Assembly (NCBI GenBank): GCA_009782405.1
Contig: WRJC01000006.1
Span: 1 to 64,000 of the forward strand
Length of the DNA stretch: 64,000 bases
Direction of reading: 5' to 3'
Source of the DNA: Oscillospiraceae bacterium
GTDB lineage: Bacteria; Bacillota_A; Clostridia; Oscillospirales; WRJC01
The translations under genes were made by a program, and so were the position numbers. Shown piece after piece: positions 43,474 through 52,250 of this stretch. The notes under the pieces are model-generated. The model had not been told where the DNA came from and did no database searches. It was given only the letters and a program-made list of their open reading frames with translations. Each line of letters begins with the position of its first letter. Position 1 is the first letter of the stretch.

Positions 43474-44178
43474 CTATTTCAAAAGCAGAAAAGGCAGCAA
43501 ATTCAAAACATGGACGATTCCGTCTACTATCAATCCCGAAAAAAATTGCAGCGGAATTCTCAGTATCCCCGTATACAAAAGCAAAATCAAGACCAAAAAG
43601 CTGTAGCGCTCGATATAGTTGTAGTAATAGCCGAGCCGGGGAGGCAAAAAATAGCTTACCAGCCGCGAACCGTCCAGCGGCGGGACGGGTATGAGATTGA
43701 AAACTGCGAAATATACGTTCAAAGTCATGAAATATGTGAAAAAATAGCGGGCCATTTCCACAAAATTCGAAACTTCCCCCGCGAAATTGAAATAGAAATA
43801 ATTGATCAGCCCGAGCGCGAAAGCCCCGAAAATCGCCATCAATATATTCGAGGCGGGCCCTGCGAGCGCGGAGAGCGCCATGCCTTTTTTTGGGTTCCTG
43901 AAATTTCTGGGATTTATCATCACGGGCTTGGCCCAGCCGAAGCCGAGCAGCATGAGCATGATAAAGCCTATTGGATCCATATGCTTCAACGGGTTCAGCG
44001 ATAGCCTGCCCATGTTTTTGGCTGTGGGATCCCCCATTTGGTAGGCTATATAGCCGTGGGCGCATTCATGGATTGTTATCGTTATCAAAAATATGGGCAG
44101 AAAATACAAAAGGTCGATCAAGTCCTGCGAACTAAAATTAAGCAAATTTCTCAGCAATTCAAAAAACCCCCAGTTCAC
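43474..44178 (-). CDS. Site-2 protease family (M50) membrane metalloprotease
   Basis: 234 residues, all helices. The zinc motif HECAH lies in the first membrane segment (LITITIHECAHGYIAYQMGDPTA), with the second-metal region NLIPVPPLDGSRL later, and LNPLKHMDPIG between. These enzymes cut within membranes. It commonly precedes scpAB in Bacillota, as here. The GTG at 44178 lacks a ribosome site; a TTG seven codons later follows a GGGGG box and may be the true start. Confidence 0.9.
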   Translation of the reverse strand: MNWGFFELLRNLLNFSSQDLIDLLYFLPIFLITITIHECAHGYIAYQMGDPTAKNMGRLSLNPLKHMDPIGFIMLMLLGFGWAKPVMINPRNFRNPKKGMALSALAGPASNILMAIFGAFALGLINYFYFNFAGEVSNFVEMARYFFTYFMTLNVYFAVFNLIPVPPLDGSRLVSYFLPPRLGYYYNYIERYSFLVLILLLYTGILRIPLQFFSGLIVDGIVHVLNLLPFLLLK

Positions 44179-44227
44179 GCCATTCGTTAATCATGCCTTT
44201 ATTATGCTCCTTTTATATGAACTGTCT

Positions 44228-44746
44228 TTAAACTTTTTGCTTTTTTTTGTTTTGCTTCCGGTAGTATCTCTTCAAAAACGGCTTTTCCATGAGCCGTTTG
44301 AGCCTGAAAAAGACGCTTTCCGCAGGCTCGATCGGATCCACGAGTATGGCCGTGATTTTGGCCCTTTTGGCGGCCATCACGTCGGTGAATAGCTGGTCGC
44401 CCACGAACGCGGCGTTTTTGGCGCTCAGGTCCATTGCGTCCAGCGCCTTTTTTATGGATTTCGCCGAGGGCTTTTTTGCTTCGGGGTACGAAAAAAAATT
44501 GAAATCGGAGTTGAATGTATCTACCCTCTGCCTGCTGTTGTTCGAGACAAAGCATATCAGAAAGCCTTCGCTTTTCAACTTTTCCATTAAAACCGAAACT
44601 TCCTCGGTGGGCCGCGCCTGCCTGTATGAGACAAGGGTGTTGTCTATGTCAAAAATCAGGCCCTTTATGTCTTTTTTTTTCAGCGAGTCAAAATCTATGT
44701 CGTATATTCCGGAAAAAACGAAATCGGGGGTGAAATATCGGAACAT
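44228..44746 (-). CDS. yqeG: YqeG-like HAD IIIA phosphatase
   Basis: 172 residues. KGLIFDIDNTLVSYRQARPT is HAD motif I, FLICFVSNNS motif II, AKKPSAKSIKKAL the Lys region and FVGDQLFTDVMAAKR motif IV. YqeG-type proteins dephosphorylate phosphatidylglycerophosphate-like or unknown substrates; in Bacillota they occur in a conserved shikimate/ribosome biogenesis neighbourhood. The ATG follows a GAGG box. The gene is in a minus-strand run with the lipoprotein upstream and M50 protease downstream. Confidence 0.88.
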   Translation of the reverse strand: MFRYFTPDFVFSGIYDIDFDSLKKKDIKGLIFDIDNTLVSYRQARPTEEVSVLMEKLKSEGFLICFVSNNSRQRVDTFNSDFNFFSYPEAKKPSAKSIKKALDAMDLSAKNAAFVGDQLFTDVMAAKRAKITAILVDPIEPAESVFFRLKRLMEKPFLKRYYRKQNKKKQKV

Positions 44747-44761
44747 TTTTAATCCTCAAAA

Positions 44762-44790
44762 GAATTGTACCGCATCATACGGTACAATTC
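44762..44790 (-). terminator. Hairpin terminator after the lipoprotein gene
   Basis: A perfect 11-bp stem GAATTGTACCG/CGGTACAATTC with a 7-base loop. On the minus strand it is followed by TTTT. It lies between the lipoprotein stop and yqeG and could also attenuate yqeG expression. Confidence 0.65.
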
Positions 44791-44811
44791 GGGCAAAATT
44801 TCGGCTGTTCG

Positions 44812-45342
44812 CTATTTGTCCAATTCGCTTTGGACCTGTTTCCATTCCCAAACGATGCTGTCTCCCTCTTTCACATTGTCGCTGATTTCTTTTTCTTCGC
44901 CGTTCACAGTGCAAACCCAGTCATAATAATAGTCGCCTATCACATCTTCGGGTTCTGTTTCTTTTTCCTCTTCGGCATTCTCTTCCGCGGGAGGTTCTCC
45001 CTCTTCTGCGGGCGGTTCCTCCGTGGGGTAATCGTTTATGAAAAATTTGACGATGTCGGAACCTATCCGCTTGACCGTGTTGAGCTGCAGGTCGTAGTCG
45101 AACTCGATTTCATAGACTTCATCGCACATCTTTTTCGTGGCGCGCAAAACCGTGAGTTCGCTTGCGGTGCCGGTAACCATCAAATCCATATCGCAAATCT
45201 CGCCCTCGGAACCGGTTATTTTCATATGCACCTTTATGTCTTTTTCCGCTTCCGACTGGTCGCACGACGCGAGCGCGGCGACCGATAAAACCATCACGGC
45301 GACCAGGGCGGCTGACATGATGCGCTTTATTTTTGTGTTCAT
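44812..45342 (-). CDS. Small acidic lipoprotein, possibly DUF4430-like
   Basis: 176 residues: lipoprotein signal peptide with lipobox LASC (Cys27), a beta-rich domain, an acidic Pro/Glu linker (residues ~107-132) and a C-terminal part (DWVCTVNGEEKEISDNVKEGDSIVWEWK) that resembles DUF4430/transcobalamin-like ligand-binding folds. A GGAGG box and a consensus promoter precede it. Function unknown. The window contains no obvious cobalamin genes. Confidence 0.62.
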   Translation of the reverse strand: MNTKIKRIMSAALVAVMVLSVAALASCDQSEAEKDIKVHMKITGSEGEICDMDLMVTGTASELTVLRATKKMCDEVYEIEFDYDLQLNTVKRIGSDIVKFFINDYPTEEPPAEEGEPPAEENAEEEKETEPEDVIGDYYYDWVCTVNGEEKEISDNVKEGDSIVWEWKQVQSELDK

Positions 45343-45388
45343 AAAATGACCTCCGTAAAATTATAATTTTCATTTACACGCATATTAC

Positions 45389-45417
45389 ATTATAGTTAAA
45401 ATTTTCGGCGTTGTCAA
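45389..45417 (-). promoter_or_regulatory. Promoter of the lipoprotein at 44812
   Basis: On the minus strand TTGACA (45417-45412), a 17-bp spacer and TATAAT (45394-45389). Confidence 0.8.
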
Positions 45418-45481
45418 GCGTATGTTGAAATAATTTTCCATAAGTACAATTTAAATTAATAAATCTGACATAGTTTGCCCG

Positions 45482-46744
45482 TTACGGCAGCTCGCGCGCC
45501 GAAATATTTTTGAGGTTTCCGCTTGCGCCAATCTCGTACATGAGCGCCCCGGCGACCTCCCCCCTTCTTTTCAGGTCGCGCAAAACCAAATACACAAATC
45601 CGAGGCTGGCGCCGGACGCGCCTGTTTTGGGAATTTGAAAACTCGCTTCCTTTGGGTAATACGCATCCGCATTGGAAGCGCAGTTCAAGGCGCCTACCAT
45701 TGCGGGCGTCCCGCTTTCGTAGGCGTAGATATAGGTTTCGGCGAGATAGCCCGCCGGTATTATGTTTTTTTGGCTTACGCTGATGCTCACCGAATCTTTC
45801 AGATTTTCGGCGGAGATGCTTTTCGCCTGTTCGGCCAATATCCGTTCCGCTTTTTCTTGTTTCAATACCGGCGCGCCGTCTGCGGGGGAAAGGAAGTAGT
45901 CGCCTTGGCCGATGGCGCACTCTTCCGGCAGTTCGCGCAAATCGCTTCCCCGAAGTTCAAAATACAGCACGGAGGCTATGATTTTGGCGAGTTCGCCCCT
46001 TTTCAAGGTGCTTGTCGGCGAAACTTTGCCTTTTTCGTCGCCCCTGATTATCCCGTTGTAGAAGCATTTTTGAAAATACTCGCGGTATGGATCGGGAATT
46101 TCCGAATAGTCGGCAATCGCGGTTTTGATTTGTCCCAAGATTTCCCGGTCGTACCCGCCGCCATTGATGAATTCGTTGCCGTTGCCGCCTATTTCGCTTT
46201 TCAGGAAGTTTGTCCTGGTTCTGCCTTTTTTGATTTCAAACGATTTCGCTATGAATTTTGCCGCATCCATTCGCTTTATCGGCGCCTCGATTGCCAAAGC
46301 CGCGCTTTCCGATATCGCGGCGCCCCCGCCGCCCATGAGCTTTATCCCATAGAAATCGAGTTCTTCGCCGCCGAAAATCCCCAAGTCGCACATCAGCTGG
46401 ATATATCCCGAATACCACAACCCGGCTCCTTCGACTTTGTTTCTCGCCAAAAAATCCCTGCTTTTTTCCGCCATGTATTCGAGGCCGAGGTATCTCGCGA
46501 CAAAGGCGGCAATCTCGCTTGTCCTGACTTCGGCGCCGGGCGCGTATGAGCTGTCCGTCATTCCCTCTATTACGCCGTCCTCATACAGGCGTTTTACATA
46601 GGGATAATACCAGTCCCCCGGGGTTACGTCCCCCAAGGCTCCCACGTCGCGCCGAGGCGCCGCGCCCCCGCAAAAACAAAACGGGAAAACCAGCGCCGCC
46701 GCAACAACCAAGGCGGCGAATTTTTTTGAATGCAGGTTCATCAT
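45482..46744 (-). CDS. SLH-domain exported protein
   Basis: 420 residues: signal peptide (1-~29), a first SLH repeat (DWYYPYVKRLYEDGVIEGMTD, TSEIAAFVARYLGL), further SLH units (WYSGYIQLMCDLGIF and FQKCFYNGIIRGDEKGK), then a C-terminal domain of ~150 residues (KTGASGASLGFVYLVLRDLKR) that I do not recognise. The first ATG overlaps the stop of the upstream PBP gene (ATGATG), so the two are translationally coupled. It is expected to bind cell-wall polymers, acting near peptidoglycan synthesis. Confidence 0.8.
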   Translation of the reverse strand: MMNLHSKKFAALVVAAALVFPFCFCGGAAPRRDVGALGDVTPGDWYYPYVKRLYEDGVIEGMTDSSYAPGAEVRTSEIAAFVARYLGLEYMAEKSRDFLARNKVEGAGLWYSGYIQLMCDLGIFGGEELDFYGIKLMGGGGAAISESAALAIEAPIKRMDAAKFIAKSFEIKKGRTRTNFLKSEIGGNGNEFINGGGYDREILGQIKTAIADYSEIPDPYREYFQKCFYNGIIRGDEKGKVSPTSTLKRGELAKIIASVLYFELRGSDLRELPEECAIGQGDYFLSPADGAPVLKQEKAERILAEQAKSISAENLKDSVSISVSQKNIIPAGYLAETYIYAYESGTPAMVGALNCASNADAYYPKEASFQIPKTGASGASLGFVYLVLRDLKRRGEVAGALMYEIGASGNLKNISARELP

Positions 46745-49254
46745 TGGACAAAATCCTCCCAGTTGGGCTGGTTGTCGTAGCCGCCCAATGTCGGTTCTTC
46801 CGTGGGAGGCTCCGTTATTTCTTCGGCGGCGATCGTTTCCGGTTCGGTGAATGTCTCTGCGGTGGTTTCGGCGACGGTCAAAGTCGGCTCGATGTACTGG
46901 CTTTCGGGTTCCGTGTACGGCGGCATAATGTTCGTGTACGGCGGCGCTATGAGATCAGACCAAGTTTCGGTTGCGTATTTGGAGTTTTCATCGGTTTCGC
47001 GGGTATCTTCGGAGGTTTCCTCGATTTCTTCCGTTTCCGTTTCTTTTGGCGGGGCGGCATAGCACATTTTGCAGATTTCCTTGGGCTCGCTGCTCTTGGA
47101 ATAATATCCGGTATCCGTCGAACCGCAATTCGGCCCCGGCGCCAATCCCGACCTTTTGCAATATTTGGCCTCGACAATGGTCGGAAGTTCCGGGAATTTT
47201 TTGGGATCCCCGTATATCGGTTCGTGAATAGTGTCCATGACGTAGTTGAAAAGCAGCATCGGGGGGTTTCCGTCGCCTGCGGGCACGTTCATGTATTTGG
47301 GCAAATCGTAGCCAAACCAGCAGCCGCACAGATAATACGGGGTAAACCCGATGAACCAGCGGTCGTATTCCTCGTTGGTGGTTCCCGTTTTGCCGGCCAC
47401 TTCGATTTTGTTTTTCATCTTGAGCCCTTTCGCGGTGCCGTCCTCCACCACCCCTCTGAGCAGTTTGGTCATTATCCAGGCGGTTTCCTCTTCGATCACC
47501 ATTTTCCTTTCGGGCGCATTGTCCAAAATCACGTTTCCGTCTTGATCCGTCACCAATGTGAATGAGCGCGGCTTCGTGTATATGCCCTCGTTGGCAAACA
47601 TCGCATAAGCGGCCGTGAGGTCGTAGACGCTGACCCCGTTCGTCATGGCGCCCAGCGCCAGCGGGGCATAGTCCACATCGCTCATCACCCTGCCGCTGGG
47701 CAGCGTCATTTCCTCGACAAGCGACCTTATATTCAATTGGTCGTACATGAACCGGAACGAAACTTCCGGGGTCAGCTGCATGAGCGTCCATACCGCGGTG
47801 GTGTTCTTGGAAACCGCTATTGCCCGGCTGAGGCTTATCATGCCCTCGTTTCCCGCAGGATAGTTCGGGGGCCAGGGCCTATTGTTCAGGGTCATCGGAG
47901 GCGAATCGTTCATCGGGGTGCCCCAGTTTATGATGTTTTGGTCGATTGCCGGCGCGTAGACCGAAACCGGCTTTATCGAAGAGCCCGCCTGCCTGACCGA
48001 ACCGGAAGCCCTGTTTAGCCCCCTTTGGACTTTTTCGTCCCTGCCACCCATAATGCCGAGCAAATACCCGGTGTAGGGGTCGATCACCACCATGGCGGAC
48101 TGATATTTCAGCGCCCCTTCGGGCTGGGCGGGGAAATATTCGTCGTGCGAATACACCCATTCCATCACGCCCTGTATGTCCGGGTCCATGCAGCTGTATA
48201 TTTTAAGCCCGCCGGAATACAGTTTGTTGGAAGCCTGCTGCCTCGTATAGCCGTATTTTTCCATGAGCGCCGCCATCACGTCTTCGATTATCTGGTCCAC
48301 GTAATAGGATTTGACAGTTTCCACATACGACTTTTCGGGCCGGTTTATCGCAAGTTCCTTGTCATACGCCCCGTCAAATTCTTCTTTTGTTATCAGCCCG
48401 TAGGACAGCATATTTTTCAGGCACTCGTCGCGGCGGTCCTTGTTTCGCTCGGGCCTGGTTATCGGGTTCATCTTGGTGGGCGACTGCACGATCGAGGCGA
48501 TGGCGGCTGCCTCTATGAGGTTCAGGTCGCAGGCATTTTTGTTGAACAAGGTGTTGGCGGCGGACTGGACCCCGTAACAGCCGTTTGACAGCAGCACGGT
48601 ATTCAGATAATTTTCCAATATCTCCTCTTTGCTCGTCCTGCTTTCTATGTACATCGCCCTGCGGATCTCCTGTATTTTCCGCTGGATCGTCTGGTCGTCG
48701 TCGTCCGTCATCAGTTTCACGAGCTGTTGGGAAATGGTCGAGCCGCCGTACGTGGCGCCGTCGCTCGGCATAAAAAAGTTGCTCGCCGCGGCGGCGGTCC
48801 GAAACCAGTCGACGCCCTTGTGCTCCCAAAATCTCCTGTCTTCGAGGGCGACGAAAGCATCCACGAGGTATGTGTTGTTTTTCGTGATTTCGCTGTACTT
48901 GACCCAGGTGCGGTTTTCCGAGCCGTGCAGCTGGTCCATTTCCACCAGCTGGGGGTTTGTTTTCTCGAACCTGTCGTCGTACTTGTAGTAGTATATGAAA
49001 GTGGTGAGTTTGGATTCGCTGGACATGGTGACCAAATCGGGCATAGTCGGGTCTATGTAATTCACAATGTAGAAAAAGAAAGTCCCCGCCACTATCCCCC
49101 CGGTGATTATGACGATCAAAAGAATGGTAAGCACTATGTTGATTATATAGGAAAATATCTTGAAATTCACGAAAAAAATGGTCTTGACCGCTTTGACCGC
49201 TTTCGAAGGCTTCTTTTTTTTCGTTTTTGAAACGCCGTTGTCGTTCATTTTCAT
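46741..49254 (-). CDS. Class A penicillin-binding protein (transglycosylase/transpeptidase)
   Basis: 837 residues: cytoplasmic basic tail, membrane helix (~residues 38-64), GT51 domain with LEDRRFWEHKGVDW (Glu138) and GGSTISQQLVK, then the transpeptidase with AGSSIKPVS (SxxK), VSKNTT (SxN) and AGKTGTTNEEYDRW (KTG). After this is a Cys-containing stretch and an acidic Thr/Pro/Glu-rich tail of about 100 residues. It polymerises and cross-links peptidoglycan. An AAAGGAGCC box precedes the ATG. The downstream SLH protein overlaps its stop codon. Confidence 0.94.
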   Translation of the reverse strand: MKMNDNGVSKTKKKKPSKAVKAVKTIFFVNFKIFSYIINIVLTILLIVIITGGIVAGTFFFYIVNYIDPTMPDLVTMSSESKLTTFIYYYKYDDRFEKTNPQLVEMDQLHGSENRTWVKYSEITKNNTYLVDAFVALEDRRFWEHKGVDWFRTAAAASNFFMPSDGATYGGSTISQQLVKLMTDDDDQTIQRKIQEIRRAMYIESRTSKEEILENYLNTVLLSNGCYGVQSAANTLFNKNACDLNLIEAAAIASIVQSPTKMNPITRPERNKDRRDECLKNMLSYGLITKEEFDGAYDKELAINRPEKSYVETVKSYYVDQIIEDVMAALMEKYGYTRQQASNKLYSGGLKIYSCMDPDIQGVMEWVYSHDEYFPAQPEGALKYQSAMVVIDPYTGYLLGIMGGRDEKVQRGLNRASGSVRQAGSSIKPVSVYAPAIDQNIINWGTPMNDSPPMTLNNRPWPPNYPAGNEGMISLSRAIAVSKNTTAVWTLMQLTPEVSFRFMYDQLNIRSLVEEMTLPSGRVMSDVDYAPLALGAMTNGVSVYDLTAAYAMFANEGIYTKPRSFTLVTDQDGNVILDNAPERKMVIEEETAWIMTKLLRGVVEDGTAKGLKMKNKIEVAGKTGTTNEEYDRWFIGFTPYYLCGCWFGYDLPKYMNVPAGDGNPPMLLFNYVMDTIHEPIYGDPKKFPELPTIVEAKYCKRSGLAPGPNCGSTDTGYYSKSSEPKEICKMCYAAPPKETETEEIEETSEDTRETDENSKYATETWSDLIAPPYTNIMPPYTEPESQYIEPTLTVAETTAETFTEPETIAAEEITEPPTEEPTLGGYDNQPNWEDFVQ

Positions 49255-49283
49255 GGCTCCTTTCTCATTGGTTTTGTTTTTGC

Positions 49284-49853
49284 CTATCTTCCCAAGGCGG
49301 CGTTTATGTCTTTTTCATATGCGGAGAACGTGCCGCCGCCCGCCCCGAGGTATATTTCAGTTATTATTCCGGCAGGGTCGATGATAAGCGTGTAGGGCAT
49401 CACATTTGTGGGATATTTTTTTTGGATCGCCCCGCTTTCGTCGAGGCCGATAAAAAAACCACAGCCATTTTCGGCGGCGAAGGCTTCCACTATTCCCTTT
49501 TTTTCGCCGCAGTTTATCGCCAGAACCGCAAGATCCCCCCCGAACTCATCAGCAAGCGCCCGGAGCCCCGGCATTCCGTCCGTGCAGGGGGTGCACCATG
49601 TGGCCCAAAAACTGACGAGCGCCGCCTTTCCGCGGCAATCGGAAAGTTTCACGGTCTCTCCCCCGAGAAGAGCGGCTTCGAAATCAGGCGCCATATATCC
49701 GATTTCGACTTTTGTTTCGATTGTTTTTTCCGCTTCTTCCGTTTCGCTTTTTTCGCTTTGCGGCGCGTTTTGGGTTTGCCCAAAGCCGCAGCCCGCGAAT
49801 ATGGCAATGGCGGCCATCGAAGCCAAAAGCGCCATGCCAATAAACCTACTCAT
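49284..49853 (-). CDS. TlpA/ResA-like thioredoxin lipoprotein
   Basis: 189 residues: lipoprotein signal with FAGC (Cys22), acidic linker, then a thioredoxin fold with WATWCTPCTDGMPGL, including the active CxxC and the TlpA-type PYTLIIDPAGII end. It is a membrane-tethered disulfide reductase or oxidase acting outside the cell. The ATG at 49853 overlaps the end of rbfA by 8 bp; the upstream in-frame TTG is rejected. An MPY cis-Pro is at the family position. Confidence 0.85.
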   Translation of the reverse strand: MSRFIGMALLASMAAIAIFAGCGFGQTQNAPQSEKSETEEAEKTIETKVEIGYMAPDFEAALLGGETVKLSDCRGKAALVSFWATWCTPCTDGMPGLRALADEFGGDLAVLAINCGEKKGIVEAFAAENGCGFFIGLDESGAIQKKYPTNVMPYTLIIDPAGIITEIYLGAGGGTFSAYEKDINAALGR

Positions 49854-50196
49854 CGCCGCCAAACTCCATTTCGCTCAAAATTTGCGTGATTTTGGCCGCG
49901 TTTTCCATTGAATGATCCGATATGAAGTTTAGTTCCGGGGTGTTTCTCAAATTCAGCCTTTCGGCAATTTCGCGCCTTATGTAGCCTTTGGCCGAAATGA
50001 ACCCCTTTTTCACATTCTCGAAATCGCCGTCAAGCACGCTGTAATATATTTTCGCGAATTTCAAGTCCCCGCTCACCTCGCAGCGGGTTATGGTCACAAG
50101 CCCGGAACTCACGCGTGGGTCTTTTGCCTCGCGCACTATCTGCGACATCTCCCTGCGCATCCCTTCGTTTATTTTGTCCATTTTATGCGATGGCAT
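49846..50196 (-). CDS. rbfA: Ribosome-binding factor A
   Basis: 116 residues in the family's usual size with the KH-like fold: NEGMRREMSQIVREAKDPRV, GLVTITRCEVSGDLKFAKIYYSV, and LRNTPELNFISDHSMENAAKITQIL. RbfA helps 16S rRNA maturation in the 30S subunit. A GGGAGGG box lies just before the ATG. In most Bacillota it is close to infB/truB; here it sits between an anti-sigma factor and a thioredoxin lipoprotein. Confidence 0.93.
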   Translation of the reverse strand: MPSHKMDKINEGMRREMSQIVREAKDPRVSSGLVTITRCEVSGDLKFAKIYYSVLDGDFENVKKGFISAKGYIRREIAERLNLRNTPELNFISDHSMENAAKITQILSEMEFGGDE

Positions 50197-50234
50197 ATGC
50201 CCTCCCTAAATCCGGTCGGCTGCGGGGTTCTCCC

Positions 50235-51182
50235 CTATTGATTGCCGACCAATATCCCAATGTATTTTTCCCCCGTGTTTTTTGCATTCGGGTTATATGC
50301 GGCATCCGCTTCGGCGCTTATCCCTGCTTCGCTTATGTTTTTGTCCAATATGTCCTTGTATTTCATGGCAACGACATAAAACCTGCCGCCCGGGTCGGCT
50401 TTGTATGTTTCGATGCCTTTCAAAATGGCGTCGATGTCAAAATGTGCCATCCTGTACAAAAACTCGATGTCCAAATCGAAATTGGCCTCCCAGAATTCGG
50501 CGTTTGACATCGCGCCGATAACGCCGCCGTTTTCATCGAAGGGGGCTTCTGCCGCAGGCGCGGGAGCAGGAGCGGGCGCGGGAGCCGGTGCAGGGGCCAT
50601 GTCCATTTCAAAATCTCCGGGCGCCGCCGCTTCGTCTGCCATTTCGTTTTCCCCTTTTTGCGCTTCTTCTGCTTCCGGCGCCGCCATGATCGCCGCGCCG
50701 TAACCGTCATCTGAGCCGCCTGCGGCCGGGATGCGGTTTTCCGAATTTTTGTCGTTTAATTTCGCGAACATATCGAGCATCCCGCTTTTTGAGGCGGCAA
50801 AAACCATCAAAATGATCGCCGCGGCCGATATGAGCCCGAAAGGCACATATATTTTTTTATGCGGCTTTTGCTTTTCTATGGCGATTCCGCCTTCGGCTAT
50901 CTTAGCCGACACATACCCGGAAATTGAAGGCTCGGGGGCATATGCCGCTTGCGCCGCGGCTTCGAGATACCTGCTTTCCGATTCGATGAAATCGCAGCAG
51001 GCGGCGCATTCCCCGATATGCCTGTCGATAAAACTTCTGTCGCCGTCTGAAAGCTCCAATTCCCGCGAATTTTCATAATCGCCGAAAACGATCAGTTCGT
51101 CGTGAAGATATTCGTCCGCCAGCGATTTCACCTTTTCGCAGTCGCTTTCGTATGTTTTTGGTTGGATTTTTGATTTGGGCAC
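50235..51182 (-). CDS. Transmembrane anti-sigma factor with zinc motif and Ala-Pro repeat
   Basis: 315 residues. The cytoplasmic N terminus contains an HxxxCxxC zinc motif (IDRHIGECAACCDF), the mark of ZAS anti-sigma factors; a membrane helix follows (residues ~108-130, IYVPFGLISAAAIILMVFAA), then a long exported part with a tandem Ala-Pro stretch and a C-terminal domain of about 90 residues (NFDLDIEFLYRMAHFDIDAIL). It lies 55 bp downstream of the ECF sigma gene, which it probably holds inactive. The Ala-Pro stretch likely spans the cell wall. Confidence 0.82.
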   Translation of the reverse strand: MPKSKIQPKTYESDCEKVKSLADEYLHDELIVFGDYENSRELELSDGDRSFIDRHIGECAACCDFIESESRYLEAAAQAAYAPEPSISGYVSAKIAEGGIAIEKQKPHKKIYVPFGLISAAAIILMVFAASKSGMLDMFAKLNDKNSENRIPAAGGSDDGYGAAIMAAPEAEEAQKGENEMADEAAAPGDFEMDMAPAPAPAPAPAPAPAAEAPFDENGGVIGAMSNAEFWEANFDLDIEFLYRMAHFDIDAILKGIETYKADPGGRFYVVAMKYKDILDKNISEAGISAEADAAYNPNAKNTGEKYIGILVGNQ

Positions 51183-51237
51183 GCCGACAGCCCCTTTCGT
51201 TTTTTGTATTCGATCATGTGTATAAGACGGATATAAA

Positions 51238-51840
51238 TCAAAAAAGTTCGCCGTTTTCGTTATTTTTGAGTATATAGTTTTTGAGTTTCTCCCTCGCGCG
51301 GTTCAACCTGCTCTTCACCGTGCCGATTTCGAGCCCGAGCATATCGGAAATCTGCGCGTAGCTGACGTTGTTCAAGTCCCTCAGCGTTATGATTTCCCTC
51401 AGGTCGCCGGGGAGGGAATTTATGATTTCGCGGATCTTTTTTATTTTTTCCGCCCTGATAAGCCGCTCCGAAGGGTCGCCGGCGAAGTCCGGAAGCTGGA
51501 TTTCCCGAGGCTCGCCGTATTCGTCCGAGGAGGAGAGGGAAACTGTCTTTATCTTTTTTTCTTTTCTGTAGAAGTCGAAGATCAGGTTTTGGCATATCCT
51601 GTAGATCCAAGTCGAAAATGCGCTGTCCGTCCTGTAGCCGGCCAGCATTTTGTAGGCGCGCAAAAAACATTCCTGGGATATGTCCCGGGCGTTTTCCCTG
51701 TTGTTTAGCTTGGACATGGCGAGGCTGTATATCATTTTTTCGTATCTTTTCACGATGATTTCAAATGAGTCCGCATCGCCCGACAGCACCCTGCCGATGA
51801 TTTCGGCGTCTCCGGGCGCATCCGGTCTGTCGCCTGTCAT
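51238..51840 (-). CDS. ECF sigma factor (RpoE-like)
   Basis: 200 residues: sigma region 2 (FEIIVKRYEKMIYSLAMSKL, ENARDISQECFLRAYKML, FSTWIYRICQNLIFDFYRKEKK) and region 4 (LPGDLREIITLRDLNNVSYAQISDMLGLEIGTVKSRLNRAREKL). It directs RNA polymerase to envelope-stress type promoters. An AGGAGG box is 10 bp before the ATG. Paired with the anti-sigma factor downstream; the target promoters are not visible in this window. Confidence 0.94.
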   Translation of the reverse strand: MTGDRPDAPGDAEIIGRVLSGDADSFEIIVKRYEKMIYSLAMSKLNNRENARDISQECFLRAYKMLAGYRTDSAFSTWIYRICQNLIFDFYRKEKKIKTVSLSSSDEYGEPREIQLPDFAGDPSERLIRAEKIKKIREIINSLPGDLREIITLRDLNNVSYAQISDMLGLEIGTVKSRLNRAREKLKNYILKNNENGELF

Positions 51841-51892
51841 ACCGTAAATTCCTCCTTTCCGCGAGATGGCGGGGAAAAAACGCAGCTGCGAA

Positions 51893-52150
51893 CTACCTCG
51901 GTTCGACTATGAGCTTTATCGAAGTCCTTATCTGGTCGTCTATGGTCAAATCCACGAAGGACGGGAAACACACCAAATCGGCTTCGGCGAGTATGTTGCG
52001 CGTTATGGCGACCGCTTTCACGGCTTGGTTTATTGCGCCCGCGCCTATGGCTTGAAGCTCGGCTCTTCCCGACTCTTTTATCGTGCCCGCTAAGGCCCCT
52101 GCCAGCAAATTCGGATTTGACTTGGACGACACTTTCAAAACTACATCCAT
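51893..52150 (-). CDS. spoVS: Stage V sporulation protein S
   Basis: 85 residues, the standard length. MDVVLKVSSKSNPNLLAGALAGTIKE, AVKAVAITRNILAEADLV and CFPSFVDLTIDDQIRTSIKLIV match SpoVS, an Alba-like small protein needed for sporulation. The order rny-ymdB-spoVS is that of Bacillus. A TATAAT about 60 bp upstream of the ATG (52211 region) may be its own promoter. Confidence 0.95.
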   Translation of the reverse strand: MDVVLKVSSKSNPNLLAGALAGTIKESGRAELQAIGAGAINQAVKAVAITRNILAEADLVCFPSFVDLTIDDQIRTSIKLIVEPR

Positions 52151-52250
52151 GATTTTTTAATCTCCCCAATAATACAAATATTTTTCGCCGGGTTTTTTCG
52201 CTTTATGATATATTATACTATCCCCAGATTGATATTTTTATAAAAATATT

